42,839 bases of DNA from Deltaproteobacteria bacterium (GTDB lineage Bacteria; Desulfobacterota; WTBG01; JAGOGO01). The DNA is taken from assembly GCA_016935335.1 (NCBI GenBank), contig JAFGRE010000077.1:1-42839 (forward strand). Direction: 5' to 3'. The notes under the pieces were generated by a model. It was not told the DNA's origin and searched no databases. It saw only the letters and a list, made by a program, of their open reading frames with translations. Shown piece after piece: positions 7,496 to 16,583 of the stretch (its first letter is position 1; every line of letters starts with the position of its first letter). A program made the position numbers and the translations under genes.

Positions 7496-7680
7496 GCACT
7501 CATTTGCCGGGGCAGAGTAAAGGTGTCGGATTATCCTGCAAAAAAAAATTGGGGGGGACAGCGAAGAGTCTTTTGGAATGATTTGGCAATCGCTGCCGCA
7601 AAGGTAAGGGGGAGCCGCTTTGGCTGCCTCGCCCGGACAGGGAGGCCGGAACAGCATCCAGCGTGAAGATTCAGTCTCTC

Positions 7681-7965
7681 CTAGATAACCTTTCTGGCGG
7701 CGTTAAGCGACCACCCTCTTCCTAAAGGCTTGGAGGCGGTTACGGCCAGAAGGTGCTCTTCAAATTCAGGCTTTTTTAAAGACTCAAAAATAGCAGTTAC
7801 CTTTGGTTCGGAGAAATCAACGTACCCGGTCTTAAAGAACCATTTCAGTTTACCGTTGCTTCTGCTCTTCTCCACATAATCAAAAATCAACTTAGCGCAA
7901 TCACAGTTCTCAGAAAGATCCTCTTCGTTTTCTAATCTCCAAACATTCCCGTAGACTTTAATCAT
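7681..7965 (-). CDS. Hypothetical protein, 94 residues
   Basis: A small soluble protein (start MIKVYGNVWRLENEED) with a CDC motif near residue 21 and mixed alpha/beta character. I do not recognise the family. The ATG at 7965 is favoured because AAGGGA lies 7 nt upstream; the longer TTG frame (7983) lacks this. It stands alone, 280 nt upstream of the methyltransferase, with a possible promoter 420 nt further upstream (8388-8415). Composition is typical of a real cytoplasmic protein. No enzyme motif is visible. Confidence 0.55.
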   Translation of the reverse strand: MIKVYGNVWRLENEEDLSENCDCAKLIFDYVEKSRSNGKLKWFFKTGYVDFSEPKVTAIFESLKKPEFEEHLLAVTASKPLGRGWSLNAARKVI

Positions 7966-8435
7966 TTCGCAATCCCTTATCAAGCTCTTCGTAAATGGTG
8001 TGACGCTGAGCGCCGGTGCCAGTCAGACTAAGTCACGCCCTCCCCCCATTGGTGAGGACGGTTTTACCAGGCGTACTAAGCATTTACGTGCCGAATTAAA
8101 GGGTATCGGCCACCATACATCTGCGGCTAAGCCGGAATATTCCGATTATCGACTGGATTGACACCTAAGAGGTAGATCTTCGTTGAACTCAACAAGGAAA
8201 GGGAATCACCGGTTCTGCGTGTGTTGATCTTAAACAAAAAGAGACTGGTTGACCATTTCCTGGTGCAATCCGGCCTCATAGTATCTCGTGGGTTCATGGA
8301 TACGCTCCCTCCCCAAAGAGCCTGTGTATCCTCTCGCAAACTGAAAATCGCATTACCTATCGAATAATAAAAGTATATTTAATACCGCTTATAATAAAAA
8401 AATAATAAAAGTCAAGAAATAAAATGCACTGTAGC
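7966..8435. other. Gene-free 470-bp stretch
   Basis: No credible ORF, tRNA or riboswitch was found on either strand. The right end (8345-8425) is very AT-rich and carries a possible minus-strand promoter. The rest is unexplained. Confidence 0.5.
8388..8415 (-). promoter_or_regulatory. Possible promoter in an AT-rich block
   Basis: TTGACT (8410-8415) and TATAAG (8388-8393) on the minus strand, 16 nt apart. It could drive the 94-residue gene through a long leader. AT-rich sequence raises the chance of a random match. Confidence 0.3.
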
Positions 8436-8879
8436 CTAAACGGTGAGGAGTCTGAACCCCGTGCGGCCGTCCAACACCCGGACCCCCGTCGAATCTATCA
8501 CCTCGAAGACAACCGCCTCCATGATCTGCCAAACCCGAACCCCGCCTCGAACGCAACCGGTGATCGTTGATGTCTTTCTGCCGCACGCAATATGCATGTG
8601 AAGCTGCGGGTTACCCTCTTCGTCAGGGAAAATCGTCCCCGTCCCCGCGATCTCGTGAACGTTGTCAAGAATATGCACCATGGGGACGATAGACGACGAT
8701 CGTCCCTCTTCAGGGCCCACGACGAGGTTGCTCCCGTGATCGGCGCCCCCAACAATGATTACGGCCGCGGCTTGGATGGACTGTTCACGAGCGAACCGTT
8801 CTATCTCCTCATGGATGATGTCCCCGTCTTCGAGACGGAGAATAAACACTCTCCCGTGCCTTGCCTGAACGTATTTCAT
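8436..8879 (-). CDS. PPC (DUF296) domain protein
   Basis: A 147-residue stand-alone PPC/DUF296 protein. The family signature is seen in GTIFPDEEGNPQLHMHIACGR (about residues 81-101), with the H94-x-H96 pair that binds a metal in bacterial structures and the following glycine. The N-terminal RVFILRLEDGDIIHEEIERFA is the typical opening strand-helix. Bacterial members form trimers; in plants the domain is joined to AT-hook DNA-binding motifs, but here there is no DNA-binding extension. The function in bacteria is not established. It lies downstream of icd on the same strand, with a palindrome (8935-8949) in the 104-nt gap. Confidence 0.82.
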   Translation of the reverse strand: MKYVQARHGRVFILRLEDGDIIHEEIERFAREQSIQAAAVIIVGGADHGSNLVVGPEEGRSSSIVPMVHILDNVHEIAGTGTIFPDEEGNPQLHMHIACGRKTSTITGCVRGGVRVWQIMEAVVFEVIDSTGVRVLDGRTGFRLLTV

Positions 8880-8934
8880 GGCGTGCCCCGTCCTATTTTT
8901 TCAGAATCAAACCACATCCGGGAGGAGTAAGCGG

Positions 8935-8949
8935 ATCAACACGGTTGAT
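8935..8949. promoter_or_regulatory. Perfect palindrome ATCAAC-N3-GTTGAT between icd and the PPC gene
   Basis: A 6-3-6 inverted repeat in the gap upstream of the PPC-domain gene, about 56 nt before its start. The size and position fit a transcription-factor operator. No matching copy was noticed elsewhere in the window. Confidence 0.3.
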
Positions 8950-8983
8950 GGGTGGTATACACCAAACGCCCCCCCAAAAGGCT

Positions 8984-10225
8984 TTACATCTTTTCAATCA
9001 CTGCCGACGCAAACTCCGAGCACTTCACCCGTTTTGCACCTGGGAGCTGGCGCTCCAGATCATACGTGACCGTTTTATCCCGAATCGTTCTCTCTAACGC
9101 GCCGACAATCGAATCGGCTGCTTCCTGCCACCCTAAATGCTCCAGCATCATTACTCCGGAGAGAATGAGGGAACTGGGATTAATCACGTCCTTTCCAGCA
9201 TACTTCGGAGCGGTTCCGTGAGTTGCCTCAAAAACAGCGATCTCCGACCCCATGTTGGCGCTGGGGGACAACCCCAGACCACCTACTTGAGCTGCTAAGG
9301 CATCCGACATGTAGTCACCGTTTAGGTTCGGCATGGCCAGGACCGAATATTCATCAGGTCTCAACAAGATCTGCTGAAACATAGCATCGGCGATTCTGTC
9401 TTTAATTACCACCTTCCCCGGCGGCACCTTCCCATCATATCGGGCGAATAGCTCTGCCTCGGAAACGGTACTGTCGCCGAATTCTTCCCGAGCCACCTCA
9501 TAGCCCCAATCCCGGAATGCGCCTTCGGTATATTTCATGATATTCCCTTTGTGAACCAACGTGACGCTGGGCAGGTGATGCATGAGAGCGTAGCCAATCG
9601 CCATCCTGACGAGACGCTTGGTCCCATATATACTGATCGGTTTGATACCCACCCCGGAGTCCTCCCGAATGGCAACGTTAAAAGAGTCCTTAATAAAAGC
9701 GATACATTTTTTGGCCTCAGGGGTATTCATCGCCCATTCGATCCCCGCATACACATCTTCGGTGTTTTCCCGGAAAATAATCATGTTCACTTTTTCCGGG
9801 TGTTTTACCGGACTGGGAACACCGGGAATATACCGGGCGGGTCGAATTGCGGCAAACAGGTCAAGCCGCTGCCTGATGGTAACATTGAGGCTTCTTATCC
9901 CCCCCCCCACCGGCGTCGTCAGGGGACCTTTGAGAGCGACCTTATACTCCCTGATCGTTTCAATGGTTTCGTCGGGAAGCCATTCGCCGTAAATAGTGTG
10001 GGCCTTCTCCCCGGCGAACACCTCTGCCCACCATAATTTTCTCCCGCCCCGGTAACATGTATTTACAGCAGCTTCCAACACCCGCGAGGTCGCCTTCCAG
10101 ATATCCGGGCCGATGCCGTCGCCTTCTATAAAGGGGATGATAGGATTGTCGGGAACCTGAATTGTCCCGTTATGGTAGTAAATCTTTCCACCCTCAGCGG
10201 GAATGGTTACACGTCCTTGCGTCAT
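8984..10225 (-). CDS. icd: NADP-dependent isocitrate dehydrogenase
   Basis: A 413-residue homodimeric-type isocitrate dehydrogenase, which converts isocitrate to 2-oxoglutarate and CO2 in the TCA cycle or in glutamate supply. Substrate-binding RSLNVTIRQ (111-119) contains S112, equivalent to the E. coli regulatory serine S113. NADP specificity is supported by HGTAPKYAG and VTYDLERQ, which match the K344-Y345 and Y391-R395 positions of the E. coli enzyme. The ATG at 10225 is chosen over a TTG two codons upstream because AAGGAG precedes it at 6 nt. It is alone, with the PPC gene downstream on the same strand. No isocitrate dehydrogenase kinase is seen. Confidence 0.95.
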   Translation of the reverse strand: MTQGRVTIPAEGGKIYYHNGTIQVPDNPIIPFIEGDGIGPDIWKATSRVLEAAVNTCYRGGRKLWWAEVFAGEKAHTIYGEWLPDETIETIREYKVALKGPLTTPVGGGIRSLNVTIRQRLDLFAAIRPARYIPGVPSPVKHPEKVNMIIFRENTEDVYAGIEWAMNTPEAKKCIAFIKDSFNVAIREDSGVGIKPISIYGTKRLVRMAIGYALMHHLPSVTLVHKGNIMKYTEGAFRDWGYEVAREEFGDSTVSEAELFARYDGKVPPGKVVIKDRIADAMFQQILLRPDEYSVLAMPNLNGDYMSDALAAQVGGLGLSPSANMGSEIAVFEATHGTAPKYAGKDVINPSSLILSGVMMLEHLGWQEAADSIVGALERTIRDKTVTYDLERQLPGAKRVKCSEFASAVIEKM

Positions 10226-10598
10226 GCTCAACTCCTTCCGTTATCCTTAATGGCGGCTTTCAGGGTCATTACCGATGCCCTTCTTCCCCGTCCAAAGTGT
10301 GTGCTGCATGCAGATCTCCTCACAGCCCTTAGGGGGCTTCGCTCGTTACGGTGCGATAGTCTTCCACATTTTACCCCTCGTGTCCATAAAAAACAGCTCT
10401 CAACGGGCCCCGGAATGCCGTCCTCATCCGGGAGCACATGTACTGTGTTGTGTGTTACGCTGGCCCTGATCCGGTATTCGCATTCGTGGGGGCGGCGATA
10501 TTGACATCCGGAGAAGGATACAGTAAACTCGATCAATAATCAGCAGGGTAAACGATTCCATTCTCAACCGCTACGTGTAATAGCCTTGCCTTTTCCCT
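10226..10598. other. Divergent intergenic region between icd and rpoH
   Basis: No convincing gene in 370 bp. It contains the rpoH promoter (10501-10529) and a small stem near 10325-10340. The long minus-strand frame here is compositionally unlike protein. Confidence 0.5.
10501..10529 (+). promoter_or_regulatory. rpoH promoter
   Basis: A consensus TTGACA (10501-10506), 17-nt spacer and TAAACT (10524-10529, 4/6). The start would fall near 10536, about 60-80 nt before the ORF. Confidence 0.55.
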
Positions 10599-11609
10599 AT
10601 GGTAACCGAAGGACCAATGCGGACGAACAGTGATAATGACGGGGAAAAACGGGAATATGCTTCTTCCGATTTCCCTTCCGTCGTGGACGACTATGAAATA
10701 ATCGATGCGGAAGACGTGTCGGAAGAGAAGGAATCCACCTCCCTTGTTCCCTTCGATCCCCTGCAAAGGTACCTGATGGAGGTCAATCGGTACCCACTCC
10801 TGACGAGGGATGAACAGGATGAGGTTGCTCGTCGCTACCGGGAAACCGGAGATCCCAAGGCCGCCTATGTGCTGGTGGTCTCCAACTTGCGATTGGTCGT
10901 AAAAATCGCCATGGAATATCAGAAGAGTTGGGTCACCAACATAATGGATCTGATTCAGGAGGGAAACATCGGACTGATTCAGGCGGTGAAAAAATTTGAC
11001 CCCTTAAAAAACACCCAGTTTTCGTATTATGCATCTTTTTGGATAAAGGCCTATATTCTTAAATTTATTCTGGACAATTGGCGACTGGTTAAAATAGGAA
11101 CCACCCAAGCCCAGCGGAAACTTTTTTTCAATCTCCAAAAAGAAAAAGCCAGGTTGACCGCCCAGGGTTTCAAACCGGACGCGAAGTATCTTGCTCAGCT
11201 TTTTCAGGTCCGGGAAAAAGATATCCTGGAGATGAACCAACGCTTGGCGCTTCCGGAACAATCCCTGGATCATCCTGCCACTGAGGATTATCGAGAATCC
11301 GTCAAGGACATGATCCCTTCTCCGCAAGTCTCCATTGACCAGATGTTGGTGGACCGGGAAACGAAACAACGATTCCATGAAAAATTAAAAGAATTCCATG
11401 ACACCTTGCGGGGAAAGGAGCGGGACATTTTCGAAAATAGGCTTATGGCGGAAAACCCCGCAACTCTCCAACAAATTGGCGAACGGTACGGAATAACCAG
11501 GGAAAGAACCCGCCAGTTGGAATCAAGACTTATCAAAAAACTGAAGGACTTTCTCCAAGAAGATGGTTCCGAACTGTCGGATTTTCATGTAAGCTCGGTA
11601 GTCGATTAG
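10599..11609 (+). CDS. rpoH: RpoH-type (sigma-32) RNA polymerase sigma factor
   Basis: A 336-residue sigma-70-family factor. Region 2 is clear (NLRLVVKIAMEY, DLIQEGNIGLIQAVKKFD). QRKLFFNLQ at 172-180 is the RpoH-box signature that separates sigma-32 from other group members, and region 4 ends with the helix-turn-helix LQQIGERYGITRERTRQLE. Known role: directs transcription of heat-shock and protein-quality genes. About 50 acidic, probably disordered residues precede region 2, so it is longer than the E. coli protein (284). The start is uncertain: the ATG at 10617 is also possible and has GAAGGA only 3 nt upstream. It is followed by a hairpin terminator. dnaK lies 8 kb downstream. Confidence 0.88.
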   Translation: MVTEGPMRTNSDNDGEKREYASSDFPSVVDDYEIIDAEDVSEEKESTSLVPFDPLQRYLMEVNRYPLLTRDEQDEVARRYRETGDPKAAYVLVVSNLRLVVKIAMEYQKSWVTNIMDLIQEGNIGLIQAVKKFDPLKNTQFSYYASFWIKAYILKFILDNWRLVKIGTTQAQRKLFFNLQKEKARLTAQGFKPDAKYLAQLFQVREKDILEMNQRLALPEQSLDHPATEDYRESVKDMIPSPQVSIDQMLVDRETKQRFHEKLKEFHDTLRGKERDIFENRLMAENPATLQQIGERYGITRERTRQLESRLIKKLKDFLQEDGSELSDFHVSSVVD

Positions 11610-11638
11610 CCGGAGGGCCGGGATATTTCCCCTCCCGG
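11610..11638 (+). terminator. rpoH terminator hairpin
   Basis: CCGGAGGG (11610-11617) pairs with CCCTCCCGG (11630-11638) with one bulge, starting directly after the rpoH stop, then TGCGATTTT. The short T-run makes it moderate in strength. Confidence 0.5.
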
Positions 11639-12042
11639 TGCGATTTTGGGAACCGCCCCTACTTTTCAACCGGGAAATGGAACCCTCGCGCAGATGGAGG
11701 GGCGAAAATCCAGCTTCCCGCACCTCTTGATTAAGATAAAACGTACCGGCACATTCGGACAATCAACGCATCGGCATTCTCCTTCGATCCAATGCATCAA
11801 AATCGGTGCCATTGGAAGACAGGCAGGAAACCTTCTGAAAAGCTTATGCGCGAGAAGAAACGGTCAGCGGCCCCTGACCGGAAAGAAAGGTAACGGAACG
11901 CTCTGCACGAAAGCCGTTGTGAGTGAAGCTTAACCGACCCGGCAATCAGCCGCGGAGAATCTTCCTCCACTTCATCAGCCATACGCTGTCTTGCCTTTGC
12001 GCTCCACGAGCACTCTTAGAAACGATAATGAGAAGATAGACA
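11639..12042. other. Gene-free 400-bp stretch upstream of the radical SAM gene
   Basis: No credible ORF. A GGTCAG/CTGACC stem near 11862-11880 and GC-rich segments give some RNA-folding potential, but I could not match a known riboswitch. The ribosome-binding site for the next gene (GAGAAG) is at its end. Confidence 0.4.
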
Positions 12043-14625
12043 ATGCCCGGTTACAGCAAGGAATCTTTTAAAACCGCTCTGGAGGACATCTTCCCTCACG
12101 TTACTCGCCCGAGCCGATACCTGGGTAACGAGATCAACTCCGTCCGTAAAAACCTTGATGAGATATCGACAAAATTCCTGTTGGCTTTTCCCGATGTTTA
12201 CGAAGTCGGAATGTCCCATGTAGGATTTCAGATCCTCTATCACCTCCTGAATAGTCAAGACGACGTGGCTGCGGAAAGAGTTTTTACTCCCTGGATCGAT
12301 ATGGAACGGCTCCTCCGCGAGAAAAAAATTCCCTTGTTGTCCCTGGAATCTCGGTATCCCCTCTATTGCTTCGATATTATAGGATTTTCTCTGCAATATG
12401 AACTCTCGTATACCAATGTTCTTACCATGCTGGATTTGGGGAACATCCCCCTCCGGTCGTGCCAGCGGGATGGGCAGTGGCCACTCATTATCGCCGGAGG
12501 TCCCTGTACCTTCAATCCGGAGCCGGTTGCCGACTTTTTTGACGCCTTCGCCATTGGTGAGGGCGAAGAGGTGGTTATAGAGATTACCCGCGTGTTCACA
12601 GAATGGAAATCAACGGGGAAAAGCCGCCCGGAATTGCTGGAAATACTGACCACGGTACCAGGAGTCTATGTCCCCGCGAAATTCGAGGTATCCTATTTTC
12701 CCCAGGGCCCGATACGGGAAGTCAAACCCTTGCAGTCCGGATATACAACCGTAACCAAAAGAGTCGTTCCCGATCTGGATGTCTCGCCCTATCCCACTAA
12801 GTTCATCGTTCCTTTTACCCAAATCGTCCATGATCGTTTCAATCTGGAAATCGCTCGAGGATGCACGCGCGGATGTCGATTCTGCCAAGCAGGGATGATA
12901 TACCGACCGGGTCGAGAACGGTCCTGCTCATTGCTGGAGCATATGGCCGCTCACTCCCTTGAACTCACCGGATGGGAGGAAATGTCATTGCTTTCCCTCA
13001 GCTCCGGTGATTACACCGAGATAGAGAACCTGCTTCGCAGACTCATGACCAGATATTCTCCCCACCATGTAACGATTTCCCTGCCATCCCTTCGTGCTGA
13101 AACGCTGAGTCGCCCTCTGTTGACTGCTATAGAAGGGGGCAGAAAAACTGGTTTTACGATTGCTCCCGAGGCCGGTACCGAACGCCTTCGGAAAGTTATT
13201 AACAAAAAACTACGGGAAGTCGACATTCTCGAAACCTGCAGGCAAGTCTTTTCCTCAGGGTGGAGAAACATCAAGCTCTATTTTATGATCGGACTCCCCA
13301 CGGAAACCAAGACGGATCTAGAGGGAATTCTCACCCTTGCCGAGGAAGCGTGGCTTCAAGGTAAGGGGTATCAGAACAAACGAAACGTTACGGTCAGTGT
13401 CTCTACGTTCATTCCTAAGCCCCATACCCCTTTCCAGTGGGAAGCTATGATTCCATCCGAAGAGATCCTCTTTCGTCAGCGCTTTCTTCGCAGTCGTCTT
13501 CGGAGAGGAAAATTCACCTTTAAATGGCAAGACCCGCACGCCAGCGTCCTCGAAGGGATCATAGCCCGTGGGGACCGTCGCTTAGCCGACGTTATTGAAG
13601 ATGCCTTTGCCCATGGTTGTCGCTTTGACGGCTGGTCGGAATGTTTTTCCTATGAAGCCTGGGAACAGGCATTGCACAAATGCGGACTCAGCCCGTCCCT
13701 CTTTTTAGGGCAAAAGGAACCCTCGGAGATATTGCCCTGGGACCACGTTAACAGCGGCGTCACCAAGGACTATCTCCGGAAGGAATTGGCGGCGTCTCGT
13801 GAGGAAGCTGAAACCGAAGGCTGCGGGCCGACAGTATGCAATAATTGCGGTGTGTGCGACTTCAGCGTCGTGCGTCCCCGTGTTTCCGCCGTGGAATCCG
13901 TAAACGACCCGACCACTCCTCGGAAACAGGAACCACTGACAACGGATACCGTAATAAAGGTACGGCTTCGGTTCAGCAAGGCAAAGGAAGCTCGTTTCCT
14001 CAGTCATCTTGAAATGATTAATGTTTTTTCCAGAGCGGCACGCAGAGCACGACTTCCGGTCCAGTACAGTAAGGGGTACCATCCTCACCCGAAAATCGTT
14101 TTCGGCCCCCCTCTGCCAGTCGGTTTCGAGAGTGTTGCTGAATACGCGGATATTGAATTTACAGAGGACATCTCTCCGGATTTCGTCAGGGATTCCCTTA
14201 ATCACCACCTTCCTCACGGCATCTCTGTTTTTACCGGAGTAAAAATCCCCTTGAAAAGTAAAGCGATTTCTGATAGTTTAGATGGAGTACGCTACTCTAT
14301 CCCCTTCGGTGATCTGCTGAAAGTTAAAGCATGGTCGCCCGACGACGTGAAAAAAGTCATTAACGATTTTCTCGGCGCGGCAACCTTCACCATAACGAGA
14401 CCCCGAAAAGGTAAAAGTATGACGGTCGATATCCGTTCACTGGTAGAACACTTGGGTTTTTCCGAACAGAAAGCCGTCGAGGTTACCCTTCGGGTGTCGG
14501 AAACCCTGAGCGTACGGCCAACTGATATCCTTGCCGGTGTCTTTGGACTGGCGGAAAGAGAAGTAAAAAATATACCGGTCCTCAAAACCGAAATGAAATT
14601 GGGAGAGACATGGGATCCGATTTAG
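12043..14625 (+). CDS. TIGR03960-type B12-binding-like radical SAM protein fused to a DUF2344/TIGR03936 domain
   Basis: An 860-residue protein. The N-terminal part (about 30-200) is a B12-binding-like domain. The radical SAM core carries the 4Fe-4S ligands C274, C278 and C281 in RGCTRGCRFCQAG. A cysteine group (CNNCGVCDFSVV) lies near residue 600. From about 637 there is a DUF2344 domain (FSKAKEARFLSHLEMINVF, YSKGYHPHPKI). In many bacteria this protein sits next to RNase E/G and ribosomal protein genes, as here; the reaction is unknown and an RNA- or ribosome-related modification is only a guess. It overlaps rng by 16 nt, so they are co-translated. The fusion of the two domains is known in the family. 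Confidence 0.88.
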   Translation: MPGYSKESFKTALEDIFPHVTRPSRYLGNEINSVRKNLDEISTKFLLAFPDVYEVGMSHVGFQILYHLLNSQDDVAAERVFTPWIDMERLLREKKIPLLSLESRYPLYCFDIIGFSLQYELSYTNVLTMLDLGNIPLRSCQRDGQWPLIIAGGPCTFNPEPVADFFDAFAIGEGEEVVIEITRVFTEWKSTGKSRPELLEILTTVPGVYVPAKFEVSYFPQGPIREVKPLQSGYTTVTKRVVPDLDVSPYPTKFIVPFTQIVHDRFNLEIARGCTRGCRFCQAGMIYRPGRERSCSLLEHMAAHSLELTGWEEMSLLSLSSGDYTEIENLLRRLMTRYSPHHVTISLPSLRAETLSRPLLTAIEGGRKTGFTIAPEAGTERLRKVINKKLREVDILETCRQVFSSGWRNIKLYFMIGLPTETKTDLEGILTLAEEAWLQGKGYQNKRNVTVSVSTFIPKPHTPFQWEAMIPSEEILFRQRFLRSRLRRGKFTFKWQDPHASVLEGIIARGDRRLADVIEDAFAHGCRFDGWSECFSYEAWEQALHKCGLSPSLFLGQKEPSEILPWDHVNSGVTKDYLRKELAASREEAETEGCGPTVCNNCGVCDFSVVRPRVSAVESVNDPTTPRKQEPLTTDTVIKVRLRFSKAKEARFLSHLEMINVFSRAARRARLPVQYSKGYHPHPKIVFGPPLPVGFESVAEYADIEFTEDISPDFVRDSLNHHLPHGISVFTGVKIPLKSKAISDSLDGVRYSIPFGDLLKVKAWSPDDVKKVINDFLGAATFTITRPRKGKSMTVDIRSLVEHLGFSEQKAVEVTLRVSETLSVRPTDILAGVFGLAEREVKNIPVLKTEMKLGETWDPI

Positions 14626-16127
14626 TCATTAATGTAGCGCCTCAGGAGTGCCGTGTTGCTCTCTTGGAAAACGGAACGCTCACCGAGATTTACATCGAGA
14701 GAGAGCGGGATCGAGGCATTGGGGGAAACATTTACAAGGGAAAAGTTGTTCGTATCCTTCCCGGCATGCAGTTTGCTTTTGTGGATATCAGCCTTCCTAA
14801 GGCAGCCTTTCTGTATGTAGATGATATCTATCACGATTTCAAAGACTTTGAGGCAGAGATGCTGAAAAAGGCCGGGGAGGAAGACGAGGACGGTTGCGCT
14901 CCGGAAGAAGACGATAAACCCATCCCGCCGCCTGTGCAGATAAAGGACTTAATTACCGAAGGGCAGGAACTTTTGGTTCAGGTTTCCAAGGAACCCATCG
15001 GTACAAAAGGCCCTCGGATAACCTCTCATATTTCGTTGCCGAGCCGCCATCTTGTTTTGATGCCCACGGTTAACCATGTGGGCATATCACGAAGGCTTGA
15101 GGATGAAGCAGAACGACGGCGGCTCAAGGAAATTATCAAGAAGATCAAACCGCCTGACGCGGGATTTATACTCCGTACAGCAAGCGAAGGGGCAAGCGAA
15201 GAAGACTTGAAACTGGATCTCGATTATCTCTTAAAGCTGTGGGGAAACATCAAGAAAAAACAAGAAAAGGGTCCGGCCCCCAGCCTTCTTCACCGTGACC
15301 TCAGTCTCCCGTTACGAGCGTTCCGTGATCTTTCCACCAATGACCTGGACAGGATCATTGTCGATTCCAAGGAAGAGTATGAAAGCATACTGCAATTTGC
15401 GGAGACATTTATGCCTCAACTCACCAAGCTGGTATCGTTTTATGACAAAGATGATCCGATCTTCGACTATTACGGCATCGAGAATGAACTCAACCGGGCG
15501 CTGGGAAAGCGGGTGTGGCTTAAATCCGGCGGTTACATTGTTATCGAGAAAACCGAGGCGCTTACCACCATCGATGTAAATACCGGGCGCTACGTTGGGA
15601 AAGGGAATCCTGAGGATACCATTCTGCGAACCAACCTAGAGGCGGTTAAAGAGATTGCTTATCAGCTGCGATTGCGAAACATCGGAGGAATCATCATTAT
15701 CGATTTCATCGATATGAAAAAGGAAGAGAATCGAGAAAAGGTCTTTCAGTCACTTCGTGAATCTCTAAAAAATGATAAAAGCAAAACCAATATCTTGCGC
15801 ATATCAGAGCTTGGGTTGGTGGAGATGACCCGGAAGCGGACTCGCAACGATCTCATCGGATATTTGTCCGAACCGTGCATTTACTGTGACGGCAAGGGTT
15901 TCATAAAATCCAAGCTTACCATTTGTTACGAGGTTTTCCGGGAAATAAGAAAGGAAGCGCCAAAAATCCCCGGCGACAAAATCTATATTGCCATCCATCC
16001 GGAGATTGCCGATCTTGTTTATGCAGAGGAGAGGAGACATCTCGAAGATTTGGAAAACGAAATCCGTAAAAAAGTCTTGGTTAAGGCGAACGAGAATCTC
16101 CATCTTGAACAGTATGAGATAAGTTGA
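14610..16127 (+). CDS. rng: Ribonuclease G/E family endoribonuclease
   Basis: A 505-residue RNase G-length enzyme lacking the long C-terminal scaffold of RNase E. An S1 RNA-binding domain occupies roughly residues 35-140, with an acidic insert (EEDEDGCAPEEDDK). The catalytic aspartates D322 (TTIDVNTGRYVGKGN) and D365 (IIIDFIDM) have the same 43-residue spacing as D303/D346 of E. coli RNase E. The zinc-link cysteines C423 and C426 (CIYCDGKG) are also in register. Role: single-strand, 5'-monophosphate-stimulated cleavage in rRNA maturation and mRNA decay. The start overlaps the preceding gene by 16 nt. All catalytic residues are intact. Confidence 0.93.
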   Translation: MGSDLVINVAPQECRVALLENGTLTEIYIERERDRGIGGNIYKGKVVRILPGMQFAFVDISLPKAAFLYVDDIYHDFKDFEAEMLKKAGEEDEDGCAPEEDDKPIPPPVQIKDLITEGQELLVQVSKEPIGTKGPRITSHISLPSRHLVLMPTVNHVGISRRLEDEAERRRLKEIIKKIKPPDAGFILRTASEGASEEDLKLDLDYLLKLWGNIKKKQEKGPAPSLLHRDLSLPLRAFRDLSTNDLDRIIVDSKEEYESILQFAETFMPQLTKLVSFYDKDDPIFDYYGIENELNRALGKRVWLKSGGYIVIEKTEALTTIDVNTGRYVGKGNPEDTILRTNLEAVKEIAYQLRLRNIGGIIIIDFIDMKKEENREKVFQSLRESLKNDKSKTNILRISELGLVEMTRKRTRNDLIGYLSEPCIYCDGKGFIKSKLTICYEVFREIRKEAPKIPGDKIYIAIHPEIADLVYAEERRHLEDLENEIRKKVLVKANENLHLEQYEIS

Positions 16128-16156
16128 GCACTTTGCCCGGACTCTTTAAATAGTTC

Positions 16157-16185
16157 TTGACAAAATACAAATTAGGCATTAAGTA
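16157..16185 (+). promoter_or_regulatory. Promoter upstream of rplU
   Basis: A perfect TTGACA -35 (16157-16162) with TAAGTA at 17 nt (16180-16185); the -10 match is weak but the surrounding sequence is AT-rich. The start would leave about 65 nt of leader before rplU. Ribosomal protein operons often bind their products in such leaders; no specific fold is evident. Confidence 0.4.
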
Positions 16186-16255
16186 TGTAAAGATTTTAAT
16201 ACCAAAGACTTTTTCCCTTACATAATATCAACTGCTTCGAAAAAGGTTTTCCATA

Positions 16256-16567
16256 ATGTATGCGGTGGTGAAATCAGGCGGGAAACAATACAAAGTTCAT
16301 GAAGGCGATATCATAAAAGTCGAAACCTTATCAGGAAATATCGGCGATACTATTGAGTTGGATGATGTCCTTCTAATAGCCGATTCTGAGGAGATAAAAG
16401 TAGGGCAGCCCCTGGTGCCCAATGCCAAGGTAGTCGGCAGCATCGTCAATCATGAAAAGAACAAGAAGATAACCATATTCAAATCCAAACGGAGAAAGGG
16501 TTATCAAAAAAAACAAGGGCATCGGCAAAATATAACCAGTCTGAAGATAAACAAAATTATCGGATAA
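16256..16567 (+). CDS. rplU: 50S ribosomal protein L21
   Basis: A 103-residue L21, the normal length, starting MYAVVKSGGKQYKVHEGD and ending in the basic SKRRKGYQKKQGHRQ rRNA-binding segment. It binds 23S rRNA domain I in the large subunit. In most bacteria L27 (rpmA) follows directly; here rpsF follows after 16 nt and no L27 gene is present in the window. It is probably the first gene of an operon running through rplI. Confidence 0.97.
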   Translation: MYAVVKSGGKQYKVHEGDIIKVETLSGNIGDTIELDDVLLIADSEEIKVGQPLVPNAKVVGSIVNHEKNKKITIFKSKRRKGYQKKQGHRQNITSLKINKIIG

Positions 16568-16583
16568 GAAGGAAAGAGACGGC

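Noticed and set aside
7560-7650. Possible c-di-GMP (GEMM) riboswitch because of GCCGCAAAGG
   Set aside because: The rest of the GEMM core and the tetraloop receptor are absent, and it lies upstream of, not within, the predicted transcript.
10228-10536. A 102-residue minus-strand frame upstream of icd
   Set aside because: No RBS, odd composition (many C, R, S), and it overlaps the rpoH promoter region.
11639-12042. Possible riboswitch upstream of the radical SAM gene
   Set aside because: Some stems, but no match to cobalamin, SAM, glycine or other consensus cores that I could recognise.
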